Positions 34,326 to 43,191 of a stretch of DNA of 64,000 nt are shown in pieces. Every line of letters starts with the position of its first letter. Within the stretch, counting starts at the first letter, position 1. Location: assembly GCA_023434325.1 (NCBI GenBank), contig JAEYSX010000003.1, positions 310,001 through 374,000 on the forward strand, in the 5' to 3' direction. This DNA is from Candidatus Parcubacteria bacterium (GTDB lineage Bacteria; Patescibacteriota; Saccharimonadia; Saccharimonadales; UBA4665). The translations under genes and the position numbers were made by a program. The notes below the pieces were generated by a model, which ran no database searches, had not been told where the DNA came from, and was given only the letters and a program-made list of their open reading frames with translations.

Positions 34326-35126
34326 ATGCAAACCGTACGTTCCAAAGATGGCACACGCATCGCTTATGACAAACGGGGCGTGGGGCCAGCGCTTATTTTT
34401 GTAGGCGGAGCATTCCAGTATCGTTCGTTTGACGTCGCAACCGCACACTTTGCGACGTTGCTATCAGATCAATTTACGACATATCACTACGACCGCCGTG
34501 GCCGTGGAGATAGCACCGATGTCCACCCGTACGATACGCAGCGTGAAATAGAAGACCTTGCCGCACTCATCGAAGAGGCGGGCGGCTCGGCATATGTGTT
34601 TGGGATGTCATCGGGCGCTGTTTTGGCGCTTGATGCAGCGGCAGCGGGCCTGTCTATCAAAAAGTTGGTTACATACGAGCCGCCACTGATAGTAGACAGC
34701 ACTCGGCAGCCCGTGCCAGATGATTACGTTCAGCATCTACAGACGCTAATAGCCCAGGGCAAGCCAAGTGAGGCAGTTGCCTACGCAATGACAGCGGCTA
34801 TGGGGGCAAGCGAGCAGGATGTGGCGGGTATGCGACAATCTCCGGTATGGGGTGCTTTTGAGGCCGTGGCGCATACTATCGCCTACGACGGCGCATTTGT
34901 CGCCGATGTCATGGCTGGGCGCCCACTGCCCGCCAATCGCTGGCAGAATGCGGCGCTGCCGGTGCTGGTCGTGGATGGTGGCAATAGCCCGGAGTGGATC
35001 CGCAACGGCGCGGCGGCACTCGCTGCAGTACTGCCATACGCCCGACGGCAAACAGTGCCCGGTCAGACGCACGCTTTTGACCCCGAAGTCCTCCGGCCAA
35101 TTGTGCAGTCATTTTTTACGAGTTAA
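34326..35126 (+). CDS. Alpha/beta hydrolase
   Basis: 266 residues: cap-less serine hydrolase layout with DKRGVGPALIFVGGAF, YDRRGRGDS, nucleophile elbow VFGMSSGAVLALDAA, acid in VLVVDGGNS region and catalytic His in PGQTHAF. ATG 34326 lies one base after the oxidase stop and is preferred over TTG-like upstream starts inside that gene. Substrate unknown. Confidence 0.83.
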   Translation: MQTVRSKDGTRIAYDKRGVGPALIFVGGAFQYRSFDVATAHFATLLSDQFTTYHYDRRGRGDSTDVHPYDTQREIEDLAALIEEAGGSAYVFGMSSGAVLALDAAAAGLSIKKLVTYEPPLIVDSTRQPVPDDYVQHLQTLIAQGKPSEAVAYAMTAAMGASEQDVAGMRQSPVWGAFEAVAHTIAYDGAFVADVMAGRPLPANRWQNAALPVLVVDGGNSPEWIRNGAAALAAVLPYARRQTVPGQTHAFDPEVLRPIVQSFFTS

Positions 35127-35291
35127 AGTGCAAGTTGTGCCTCTTTGCGTCACCTTGTCTAACAAGTGGCCCCGCTTTGCTATGCGATACCGATCCAAGT
35201 TCCTTTTGAGCCTTTGCTCGTGTTGGTTGCGATATGTCACGGAACCACTCCTATCTGTTTTGCTACGTGAAGTTGTCGCCAGTTAATTATA

Positions 35292-35320
35292 TTGACTAAA
35301 AGTCATTGTTGTTGTATACT
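35292..35320 (+). promoter_or_regulatory. Strong promoter of the surface cluster
   Basis: TTGACT (35292-35297), exactly 17 nt, TATACT (35315-35320). The predicted leader of about 50 nt includes a GAGGAGG SD ahead of GTG 35378. The stretch 35127-35290 contains nothing I can assign. Confidence 0.75.
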
Positions 35321-35377
35321 TGCGAGATTATTAAGAAAACATGAATTCACACGGGTGGCGGTGTGAGGAGGTTCAGA

Positions 35378-35536
35378 GTGTCTTACGGGCGAGTTTTGGG
35401 CGCTTCTACTGTCCCAGTGGTTGCAGCAACAGTATTACCTAACACAGGCAGTAACATGATTGTTACCGCAGCTGTTTCGGTGGCCATGGGTTTGGTCGCT
35501 TGGGGCGGTCTGTACGCCTTGTCTAACAAGAAGTAA
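35378..35536 (+). CDS. 52-residue LPXTG microprotein
   Basis: Small gene with GTG start after a strong SD (GAGGAGG). The peptide is MSYGRVLGASTVPVVAAT, then VLPNTG (motif at residues 20-24), a hydrophobic helix of about 22 residues (IVTAAVSVAMGLVAWGGLY) and the short tail SNKK. This is exactly a sortase sorting signal: LPxTG, TM helix, positive tail. Nothing resembling a separate signal peptide or cargo domain precedes it. A sortase is encoded 2 kb downstream. It could be a minimal wall-linked peptide, a pilin-like subunit, or a sortase decoy. Confidence 0.75.
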   Translation: MSYGRVLGASTVPVVAATVLPNTGSNMIVTAAVSVAMGLVAWGGLYALSNKK

Positions 35537-35567
35537 GCGGCTCGGGATTCTGCGAAGTACGTTACTC

Positions 35568-36479
35568 ATGCGAAGCAAGGTAGCAAAAAAAGGCTCAAAC
35601 TCTTGGCGCGAGGGTTTACGCCGAGCATTGGTTTCTGTATTCGCTGTCATATTGGTTGCGTTGCCTCTGTACACAACCGTCACATGGCTCAAGGGGGCTA
35701 TCTTTGGTAACGACCCCCGTAAGGTGATGTCTGTCGAACCACTGCAACTGCGAGATCAGGATAAAAGCGGCGACCTCACGCCATTTGCACAGCCCATCGT
35801 AAGCGTTACGTTCGATGACGGATGGGAGTCTATTTACAGTCAGGCGTTCCCACTACTACAAAAATATGGCATCCCTACGACACAGTACGTGCTGTCCAGC
35901 GAGATGGCCAACCCTGTATATATGTCGGAAAAACAAATTCGTTCTATGCAAAAAGCCGGGCACGAGATTGGATCGCATACGGCAAGCCACCCCAACCTGA
36001 CAACCATTGACGACGAAGACCTCGAGCGTGAGTTGCGCGAATCGCACGCCGAGTTGCAGCGCCTGTTTGGTCCAATCCGCGATTTTGCGTCGCCGCTTGG
36101 GGCATATGACGACCGAACGCTCGCTGCTATTAGTAAGGTCTATCGTTCGCAGCGCAATACCATAGCCGACCCGGCCCAGGTGGATGACAAAGACGTAAAC
36201 GTGGCAAGCAATTTTAATCGCGGCAACATCATTGCCTATACGGTTCGCGCCACGACCACTATCGAAGACATTCAGCGCCTACTGGATTACACCGTGCGGC
36301 ACAACGGCTGGCTGGTACTGACGTATCACCAGGTGGGCAAAGAGGTGCTGTCCGAGGGCGAAACATACGGCGTCCTTCGTGAGCAGCTCGAAGAGCAGCT
36401 GGCACTCCTCAACAGATCGTCGGTACGGATAGCTCCATTGGGTGCCGTGCTTGACGCTATAGATCGGAACCGGAAGTAA
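35568..36479 (+). CDS. Membrane-anchored polysaccharide deacetylase (NodB homology)
   Basis: 303 residues: an N-terminal TM anchor (about 18-40) and an outer NodB domain. Metal and catalytic motifs: VSVTFDDGWES (Asp83-Asp84) and GSHTASHPNL (His137, His141), then FASPLGAYDD and a late LVLTYHQVG. CE4 enzymes remove N-acetyl groups from GlcNAc polymers. The next gene, 2 nt downstream, is a GT2 synthase, as in pga/ica systems. ATG 35568 avoids overlap with the LPXTG gene. Confidence 0.87.
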   Translation: MRSKVAKKGSNSWREGLRRALVSVFAVILVALPLYTTVTWLKGAIFGNDPRKVMSVEPLQLRDQDKSGDLTPFAQPIVSVTFDDGWESIYSQAFPLLQKYGIPTTQYVLSSEMANPVYMSEKQIRSMQKAGHEIGSHTASHPNLTTIDDEDLERELRESHAELQRLFGPIRDFASPLGAYDDRTLAAISKVYRSQRNTIADPAQVDDKDVNVASNFNRGNIIAYTVRATTTIEDIQRLLDYTVRHNGWLVLTYHQVGKEVLSEGETYGVLREQLEEQLALLNRSSVRIAPLGAVLDAIDRNRK

Positions 36480-36481
36480 CG

Positions 36482-37540
36482 ATGAAGACGATGCTTGCGC
36501 TGTTGATCTCTGGTCACAACGAGGAGCTTGTGATTGCCGGCACCATACGCTCGGCTATAAACGCCGGCATGAAGGCCCAGGACATTTACGTCGTGGACGA
36601 TAATTCTTCGGACAAGACCAGCAAGATTGCGCGCACCCTTTTGCCCGCTGGCAACGTGCACCGTGTCAGGCGCAGCGGCAAGGGTCTGGCTCTTACCAAA
36701 GCCGCCAAAAAATTTGGTTTGACCGAGCGGTATCGCTGGATACACGTGGCCGACGCCGACGGTGCGTTTGCGCCCGATTACTTTACGGTGTTCCGCAAGC
36801 GTTTGCGCGTCAAATACGCAGCCGCAACCGGCTATATACGCAGCTTGCCCGGTCGAAACGTAAGCCAGTATCGGGTGTTTGAGTACACCGTCGGAATGGA
36901 GATTCACCGCCGTTTTCAATCGCTGTTTAACGTTATACCTGTAATCCCCGGCCCAACATCGTGTTTTCGCGCCGATGTCTTTGACAAAGTAAATTTTGCC
37001 AACAAGTCGCTTACCGAAGACTTTGACGTAACTATGCAAATTCATCGCCAAAAGTTGGGCAGAATTCAGTTTATTGATGATGCGGTTGCCTACACGCAAG
37101 ACCCGCCGACAGTAAAGGACTTTAACCGCCAGATCACGCGCTGGAACCGCGGCGTCATGCAGGGTATTTTGCAGCACCGCGTAGGGCGTAAGCTGTCGTC
37201 TATTGACGTCTACCTGGGCTATCAGGTGATGCTTAACTTGTTATGTTTTGCGAGTTACTTTGTATGGCTGCCCTATGTTGCGATAAGTCGCCAGACGCCG
37301 GACGCTATTGCCGTAGCGTTTTTGTACGACGTGCTTATTACGTGGGTTATCACACTCGCGGTAGCCGCGCGGGCAAAACGCTGGGATATTCTTGGCGCTT
37401 TTCCGATTATCTACGGCCTGCGTTGGATGAGTATGTTCGTGTTTTTGCGAGCGTTTGTAGAGGTGATGCTCTTGCGCAAGTTCCGCGCCGAATCGACTGC
37501 CGGTTGGCAGCCGCCTGCCCGCTACCGCACTGCCGGATAA
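36482..37540 (+). CDS. Processive GT2 glycosyltransferase (PgaC/IcaA-like)
   Basis: 352 residues. GT-A motifs: LLISGHNEELVIAGTI, VVDDNSSDKTS, DADGAF (DxD), LTEDFDVTM (TED base) and QITRWNRGVMQG (Q-x2-RW of processive synthases). Two or three C-terminal TM helices (VMLNLLCFASYFVWLPYVA and others) would form the export path. With the deacetylase before it, it probably makes a partly deacetylated poly-hexosamine at the membrane. No N-terminal TM helices, unlike full PgaC. Product is inferred, not shown. Confidence 0.85.
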   Translation: MKTMLALLISGHNEELVIAGTIRSAINAGMKAQDIYVVDDNSSDKTSKIARTLLPAGNVHRVRRSGKGLALTKAAKKFGLTERYRWIHVADADGAFAPDYFTVFRKRLRVKYAAATGYIRSLPGRNVSQYRVFEYTVGMEIHRRFQSLFNVIPVIPGPTSCFRADVFDKVNFANKSLTEDFDVTMQIHRQKLGRIQFIDDAVAYTQDPPTVKDFNRQITRWNRGVMQGILQHRVGRKLSSIDVYLGYQVMLNLLCFASYFVWLPYVAISRQTPDAIAVAFLYDVLITWVITLAVAARAKRWDILGAFPIIYGLRWMSMFVFLRAFVEVMLLRKFRAESTAGWQPPARYRTAG

Positions 37541-37567
37541 CTTGACTCTACTGGTGACGAGTCGGTA

Positions 37568-38323
37568 TTAAAAGAGTCCGCTGGCGTCTTGCCAGAGCGA
37601 TGGCGTATTGCCGGGTAGCTGTAGCTTTGTGGTTGGCGGCTTGGGATGTGGCTTTGCGTCTGTGGCTGGCTCGATTTGTGGAGTCGGCGAGATTTGTTTT
37701 GCCTCGATAATGAGCCGTTTGGTATTGGTGCTGACTGGCGTGCAGGTAATAAGAGTGAGCTTATACTCGTCGGTGTTTTGGGTCAAAACCTGTACGTTGT
37801 CGGGTAGAACCACGTAACTTGCAGATACCTTGTAGGTATAGCGAATACCCGAGTAGTCGATGTACAGTAAATCGTCGACGGTAAGTTTATCCAAAAGCGA
37901 GAACACAAACTTGTAGTCGCCGCGCGCCCACCATTGGCCGCTGGAATGGCCAAACAGCACCACATTACCAGGCTGCCCGGGCAGAGCGGTTTGCGGATAA
38001 TGCACCACACCGTCGCGCAGCGCTATCTGAAAGCTTTTTTCGTCGACGGTCTGCTGGCTATAAATAGTTGGTGCATGCACATCAATTTTAGGAATAGAAA
38101 TAACGGCTGGCGCATTGGCGTCGATGACGTAATCCGGTGTTCGGGGTGCGGCCTGGGGCCGAGCGATGGCGCTGTGATCACGGCTTTTTACCGCGTATGC
38201 CACTCTTCCAGAGAGGTACTGGGAGTTGAATACGCCAAAAACAAGCAGCGCTACACCTAGGCCACCGAGCGGCGGCAGGATATGTTTCTTAAAGCTAAGC
38301 GGTACTCGAACACTTGTAGGCAT
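37568..38323 (-). CDS. Sortase (class D/E-like transpeptidase)
   Basis: 251 residues: N-terminal signal anchor (residues 16-36, PPLGGLGVALLVFGVFN), linker, and the sortase barrel. The catalytic triad is visible: His126 in VLFGHSSG, Cys194 in LTLITCTPVS and Arg203 in TKRLII. A Pro-rich C-terminal extension follows. It would cleave LPxTG-type signals at the membrane. The only LPxTG protein in the window is the 52-residue peptide at 35378. Transcribed convergently to the glycosyltransferase. Confidence 0.9.
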   Translation of the reverse strand: MPTSVRVPLSFKKHILPPLGGLGVALLVFGVFNSQYLSGRVAYAVKSRDHSAIARPQAAPRTPDYVIDANAPAVISIPKIDVHAPTIYSQQTVDEKSFQIALRDGVVHYPQTALPGQPGNVVLFGHSSGQWWARGDYKFVFSLLDKLTVDDLLYIDYSGIRYTYKVSASYVVLPDNVQVLTQNTDEYKLTLITCTPVSTNTKRLIIEAKQISPTPQIEPATDAKPHPKPPTTKLQLPGNTPSLWQDASGLF

Positions 38324-38437
38324 ATATTTATATAATTATACCATATTTTGTAACAATATGGTAGCCCTCATCATTGCTCAGATCAATAAGCGGCTGCTCA
38401 TTGTCAGCAATAAGCATATGCGTCATAATGAAGGTAA

Positions 38438-40366
38438 ATGGATGACCAAAACAAAAACGCGCACGAGCTGCATTCACCAAGCGGCAAACTATTGCTAAGG
38501 GTTGAGATTATCGACTCACAGATTTGCTATACGTTGCTGAACGAGCGCGGCGAAACGCTGATAGATACCTCTCGCACCGCATTAATTACGCAAGATAAAA
38601 ACGTGCTAACCGTGCACGGCGACTGCGAGGTAGGTCGCTCGTCACTGGACGAGACCTGGGAGCAGCCGTGGGGCGAGCAGCGTTTTGTGCGGAATAACTA
38701 CCAAGAGTTGGCGCTGAGCACCGATGCTTTTACGGTGCGGTTTCGGTTGTTTGATGACGGACTCGGGTTTCGCTACGAGCTTGGCGGCGAGGGCGAGTTA
38801 ACAATCCAGCGCGAGGAAACCGAGTTTAATGTGCCGTTAGATGCCGCAGCTTGGTGGATTCCGGCGCTGGGGCAAAATCACTACGAGCATTTGTATAAAA
38901 AGACCGCCGCCAAAGACATCGACACCGCCCATACGCCACTAACATTGGAGCTGGGCGGGGACAGATATCTGGCGATTCACGAGGCGGCGCTGTACGATTA
39001 CGGCGCCATGAACATTGTGCCGACCGAGCGCGGACTGATGTCAAGCATCACGCCGCTTACCAGTGGTGACGCCGCGGTTGTAGGGTTGCCATTCTGCACG
39101 CCATGGCGCACTGTCATCACCTCGGATACGGCATATGGCTTGGGCACGCCCAAGGTCATGCTCAATCTTAACGAGTCTTCTAAAATTGCTGATACCTCAT
39201 GGATTACGCCCACCAAGTTTATGGGCATTTGGTGGGGCATGTTCATCGGCTACTTTACCTGGGCAAGCGGCGAAAAACACGGTGCGACCACCGGCAATGC
39301 TTTTCGGTATATCAACGCTGCCAAAAAGTTTGGCATTCCTGCGCTGCTGATCGAAGGCTGGAACCAGACGTGGGACGGCGACTGGACCAAAAACGGCGAC
39401 AAGATGAACCGCATGCAGCCGTACCCTGATTTTGACATCCATGCTGTGACGCAATACGCCAAGTCGCAGGGCATCGATATTGTGGGGCACCACGAGACCT
39501 CCGGCAACATCTCGCACTACGAGTGGGAATTGCCCGAGGCTTACGACTATTACCGCTTACTGGGCGTTCGTTATGTAAAGACCGGCTACGTTTCGCCGCG
39601 GCTCAACACCGGCGATTTTCACTCGTCGCAGGTTGGCGTTCGTCACTATCAAAAGACGGTCGAGATGGCCGCCGAGCGTCAGATGATGCTCGATATCCAC
39701 GAGCCGGTAAAGGGCACGGGCATCGAGCGCACCTGGCCAAATCTCTTGACCCGCGAGGGGGTGATGGGTCAAGAGTACGAGGGTGGTGCGGTCACGCCCG
39801 AGCACGCCGCGGTACTGCCATTTACCAGGTTACTGGCCGGTCCGCTGGACTACACGCCGGGGTTGTTTAATCTGAGCGGCACTAGCCGCAAAGTGCGCTC
39901 AACGTTGACCAAACAGCTGGCGTTTTACGTCACTATGTACAGCCCAATGCAAATGGTCGCCGATTTGCCCGAGCACTATGACGGCCACCCGGCCTTTGCA
40001 TTTATCCGTGACGTGCCGGTAAACTGGGAGATGACTATTCCGCTTGCCGGTGTGATTGGCGATTACTTTGTGACCGCGCGTAAAGATCGTAGTAGCGACG
40101 ATTGGTACGTCGGCGGCGTGGCCGACGAGCAAGAGCGGCCGGTGACAATTGATCTGGGGTTTTTGCCCGAGCATCGCAGCTATACCGCGGTTATTTACCG
40201 TGATGCGGACGACGCGCACTGGCAAGATAATCCCGAGGCATACGCTATCGAAGAGCGGCAGGTCGCGAGCACCGACTCGCTGGCAATCCGTATGGCTCCG
40301 GGCGGCGGCTTTGCGATTCGTATCAAGCCCGTCGGCGAAACCGCGCACCCGTATCCTAATATTTAG
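38438..40366 (+). CDS. GH97 family glycosidase (SusB-like)
   Basis: 642 residues. Three-domain GH97 organisation: N-terminal beta-sandwich, (beta/alpha)8 barrel and C-terminal beta domain. Catalytic-type acidic residues: Glu353 in GHHETSGN, Glu422 in DIHEPVKGTG and Glu446 in MGQEYEGG, corresponding to the residues of Bacteroides SusB. Family members are alpha-glucosidases or alpha-galactosidases; both retaining and inverting types exist. No signal peptide, so this one is cytosolic, unlike periplasmic SusB. It probably processes imported oligosaccharides. It lies 18 nt upstream of the RDD gene. Confidence 0.9.
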   Translation: MDDQNKNAHELHSPSGKLLLRVEIIDSQICYTLLNERGETLIDTSRTALITQDKNVLTVHGDCEVGRSSLDETWEQPWGEQRFVRNNYQELALSTDAFTVRFRLFDDGLGFRYELGGEGELTIQREETEFNVPLDAAAWWIPALGQNHYEHLYKKTAAKDIDTAHTPLTLELGGDRYLAIHEAALYDYGAMNIVPTERGLMSSITPLTSGDAAVVGLPFCTPWRTVITSDTAYGLGTPKVMLNLNESSKIADTSWITPTKFMGIWWGMFIGYFTWASGEKHGATTGNAFRYINAAKKFGIPALLIEGWNQTWDGDWTKNGDKMNRMQPYPDFDIHAVTQYAKSQGIDIVGHHETSGNISHYEWELPEAYDYYRLLGVRYVKTGYVSPRLNTGDFHSSQVGVRHYQKTVEMAAERQMMLDIHEPVKGTGIERTWPNLLTREGVMGQEYEGGAVTPEHAAVLPFTRLLAGPLDYTPGLFNLSGTSRKVRSTLTKQLAFYVTMYSPMQMVADLPEHYDGHPAFAFIRDVPVNWEMTIPLAGVIGDYFVTARKDRSSDDWYVGGVADEQERPVTIDLGFLPEHRSYTAVIYRDADDAHWQDNPEAYAIEERQVASTDSLAIRMAPGGGFAIRIKPVGETAHPYPNI

Positions 40367-40384
40367 CAGGTCATTGGTAGCAGC

Positions 40385-40930
40385 ATGAAGACACCACCGC
40401 TCAAAACGCGCCTGTTGGCGCTTGGCATAGATTATTTGGTTATTTTGGCGTACATGGGGTTGTTGGCGATCGTTAACGTGATTTTGTTTGCGGTTATTTT
40501 GGACGGATTCCCGGATTATCTTGGTCTTTTAGGGCCAGTTGGTACGCAGTTGCTGTTCTTTTGTTTGCTTACGCTGCCCGTAGGCTTGTATTTGTTTATT
40601 GCAGAGTCGGGCAGGCATCAGGCCACAATTGGCAAACGATTGACCAGCCTGCGGGTCGTTAGGACAAGCGGCCGGCACGCTACAAAAAGCCAGGTGGCCA
40701 TCCGAACTATCGTCAAGCTCTTGCCGTGGGAAATCGCCCACACTTTTGTTTGGCAGCTGCAATACGTGTTTTATATGGACGGATACGAAGCTGCGGTGCC
40801 AGCGTGGATTTTTGCAGGATTAAACGCTGCGCTCGTGTTTGGTTTGGTGTACGTGGCGCTGGTAGTATGGCGGCAAGACCGGCGCTCGGCTCACGACTTG
40901 GCTGCTGGCACCAAAGTTATCGCAGTATAG
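40385..40930 (+). CDS. RDD-family membrane protein
   Basis: 181 residues with three TM helices. The RDD signature residues are visible: R and D in the first helix (LKTRLLALGIDYLVILAYM), then TIGKRLTSLRVV and RRSAHDLAAGT at the C-terminus. Transport of ions or compatible solutes has been proposed for some members; function here unknown. Confidence 0.8.
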   Translation: MKTPPLKTRLLALGIDYLVILAYMGLLAIVNVILFAVILDGFPDYLGLLGPVGTQLLFFCLLTLPVGLYLFIAESGRHQATIGKRLTSLRVVRTSGRHATKSQVAIRTIVKLLPWEIAHTFVWQLQYVFYMDGYEAAVPAWIFAGLNAALVFGLVYVALVVWRQDRRSAHDLAAGTKVIAV

Positions 40931-40937
40931 CTACTGG

Positions 40938-41090
40938 CTAGTACTCGTCGTCCCAGATGGGCAAGCCTGGCTCGCGTCGTCGCAAGAGCGCGGCAAGTTT
41001 ATTCAGCTGCCCGTCGTGGCTAATCTCTTTCGTCGCTCCCATTCTGTGCGTGCCGCCACCGTAGTTTGGGGTTTTTGTAAAGCTCAACAT
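40938..41090 (-). CDS. Possible 50-residue small protein
   Basis: Open frame ending in KLAALLRRREPGLPIWDDEY. A CATAAT sequence lies 9 nt upstream of ATG 41090, loosely matching the leaderless pattern. An internal ATG at 41042 (MGATKEISHDG) is an alternative start. The C-terminal half looks protein-like, but no family is recognised. It occupies the otherwise empty interval 40931-41222. Confidence 0.35.
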   Translation of the reverse strand: MLSFTKTPNYGGGTHRMGATKEISHDGQLNKLAALLRRREPGLPIWDDEY

Positions 41091-41222
41091 GTTAAGTGTA
41101 TTATGTGTGGATATGTCGATATAATAACGCTGATTTACAGTGATATTTTGCTTTTTTCTGTACAGACTTTGCAAATGGCAGTAGGTGATCTAGAGGGTGA
41201 GATGTTAAAATAGGGGGTAATT

Positions 41223-41966
41223 ATGCAGGGTAACACGCGTCCAATTGTGAGTGTCAAAGACTTTGGTTTGCGCCTCGGCGGCAAGCAGATTGTTGACGAC
41301 TTGTCGTTTGAGGTGGCCGCGGGCGAAATCTTTGCGCTGCTTGGCGCGAACGGGTCAGGCAAGACCTCGACTATTCGTGCGCTGCTGGATATTTATCAGC
41401 CCACCTCGGGCGAGCTGTTGGTTGGCGGCGAGCGCTACAGCCCGGAGCGGGCGCACCTGGTGGGGTATTTGCCCGAAGAGCGTGGTTTGTATGTCCGCAG
41501 CACCGTCATCGATGTCATGACTTACTTTGGGGAGCTAAAGGGGATGGGCCGCGCAGAGGCGCGCGAGTTTTCGCTAAGCTACCTAGAGCGTGTAGGTCTT
41601 GCAGACAAAGCCAAGCTTAAGGTCAAGAAACTCTCCGGCGGCCAGCAACAGAAGGTACAGCTTGGCGTAGCAATCATCAATAACCCGCAGCTACTTATTT
41701 TGGACGAGCCGACAAAAGGGCTCGACCCGGTCAACCGCAAGCTACTGCTCGAGATCGTAGAGGAACACCGCGCCAAGGGCACAGCCGTCATTTACATTAC
41801 TCACCTTATGGAAGAGGTCGAGCGCCTGGCTGACAAGATTTTGATCATCAAAGACGGCATGCGCAAGGCGTATGGTACGAAGGACCAGTTAAAAAAGACG
41901 TATAAAATGAAGACTATCGAGGATATCTTTGTGTCGATCTACAACGGGGAGGGCGCCGATGTTTAG
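41223..41966 (+). CDS. ABC transporter ATP-binding protein (NatA-like)
   Basis: 247 residues. Walker A LLGANGSGKTST, Q-loop LPEERGLYVRST, signature LSGGQQQKVQLG, Walker B LLILDEPTKGLDP and switch His in YITHLMEEV. The long C-terminal tail and the NatB-like permease next door place it with NatAB-type exporters (Na+ or drug efflux in relatives). Overlaps the permease start by 8 nt. Confidence 0.93.
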   Translation: MQGNTRPIVSVKDFGLRLGGKQIVDDLSFEVAAGEIFALLGANGSGKTSTIRALLDIYQPTSGELLVGGERYSPERAHLVGYLPEERGLYVRSTVIDVMTYFGELKGMGRAEAREFSLSYLERVGLADKAKLKVKKLSGGQQQKVQLGVAIINNPQLLILDEPTKGLDPVNRKLLLEIVEEHRAKGTAVIYITHLMEEVERLADKILIIKDGMRKAYGTKDQLKKTYKMKTIEDIFVSIYNGEGADV

Positions 41967-43179
41967 TAGCCGTAAGCTGCGGGCTGTGGTCCGGCACGAG
42001 TACCTGACTATCGTCAAGCAGCCATCGTTTTGGATTTCGCTGATCTCGGTTCCGCTTATCTTTGCCGCGATTGTTGTTATTAATGTGGTGTCTGACTCGT
42101 CCAAAGACGTCGATTTGTCCAAAGAGAAGGTGGCTATTGCCGCGGTGGACGAGAGCGGACTCATAACCGCAGACACCGCCAGTACGTATGGCGTTGAGCT
42201 TAAGAGCTCCGCAGAGCGGCCGGCTCTGGAGCAGTCGGTGCGCCATGGCGACCTTGACGGCCTGGTGGTATATCCTGCCGATTTACGCACGACCGGCAAG
42301 TACCAGTTGTTCGCAGACGATACCGAACGCAATAACGGAGCCGTGGTGACCGAACTGGGGCGAGTGATGTTGCAGCAAAGCCTTCTTGCGCCGCTGGACG
42401 ATGATGTATCTGCGCTGGCGCTGACTGGCGGCGAGGCCTCGCTACAGAGTTATAACGAGGGCCAGCCTGCCCGCGAGATTACCGATTACATCGTGCCCGG
42501 CGCATTTTTGCTCTTGTTTTACGTCGTGCTGATCTTCTCGGTGGGCTATGCGCTGACCTCTGTATCCGAGGAAAAAGAGAACCGCTCTATCGAGATGGTG
42601 CTCAGCTACGTCAAACCGCAAATGCTGATTTTGGGTAAGCTTTTGGGCATTATTTTAGTGACGTTTACACAGATTGGAATCATCGGGCTGATTGCTGCAA
42701 CCGGCTACTTTATTGCCCGCGCCTTTGGTAACGAGCTGTCCTTGCCGTTTAATGTCTCGGATCTGTCGTTTGTGCCATCCGAGATCCTGATTGGTGCAGG
42801 ATTCCTTGTCTTTGGATTTATCTTTTATGTTGCGATGATGGCGATGATTGGCGCTATTTTCCCGTCGTCCAAGGAAGCCAATGGCTTTGCAACGGTGTTT
42901 TACTTGTTGCCGGCCGTACCGTTCTGGAGTCTCGACATCGTTGTTAGCTCGACTCCTAATACCTTTGCGCAAGCGTTGACGTACTTTCCGCTGACGTCGC
43001 CAACGACGACCTTGCTGCGCAACGCGGCTGGTAACTTAAGTGTTGCCGAGGGGGTTACCGCGCTGCTTATTTTGATAGTTGCAACTGCCGTTACCGTTGT
43101 ATTGGCTGCAAAGGCCTTTCGTCTTGGTACGCTGGAATACAGCGAGCGAATTAAGTTTGCTTCGCTCATCAAGAAATAG
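41959..43179 (+). CDS. ABC-2 type permease (NatB-like)
   Basis: 406 residues. One N-terminal TM helix (WISLISVPLIFAAIVVINVV) and a large extracytoplasmic loop (about 45-175) precede five further TM helices, the ABC2_membrane_3/NatB layout. ATG 41959 overlaps the ATPase stop, with a GGGGAGGG SD inside the upstream gene. Probably exports a small cation, peptide or antibiotic; substrate unknown. Confidence 0.9.
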   Translation: MFSSRKLRAVVRHEYLTIVKQPSFWISLISVPLIFAAIVVINVVSDSSKDVDLSKEKVAIAAVDESGLITADTASTYGVELKSSAERPALEQSVRHGDLDGLVVYPADLRTTGKYQLFADDTERNNGAVVTELGRVMLQQSLLAPLDDDVSALALTGGEASLQSYNEGQPAREITDYIVPGAFLLLFYVVLIFSVGYALTSVSEEKENRSIEMVLSYVKPQMLILGKLLGIILVTFTQIGIIGLIAATGYFIARAFGNELSLPFNVSDLSFVPSEILIGAGFLVFGFIFYVAMMAMIGAIFPSSKEANGFATVFYLLPAVPFWSLDIVVSSTPNTFAQALTYFPLTSPTTTLLRNAAGNLSVAEGVTALLILIVATAVTVVLAAKAFRLGTLEYSERIKFASLIKK

Positions 43180-43191
43180 CTGACTTGGCCA

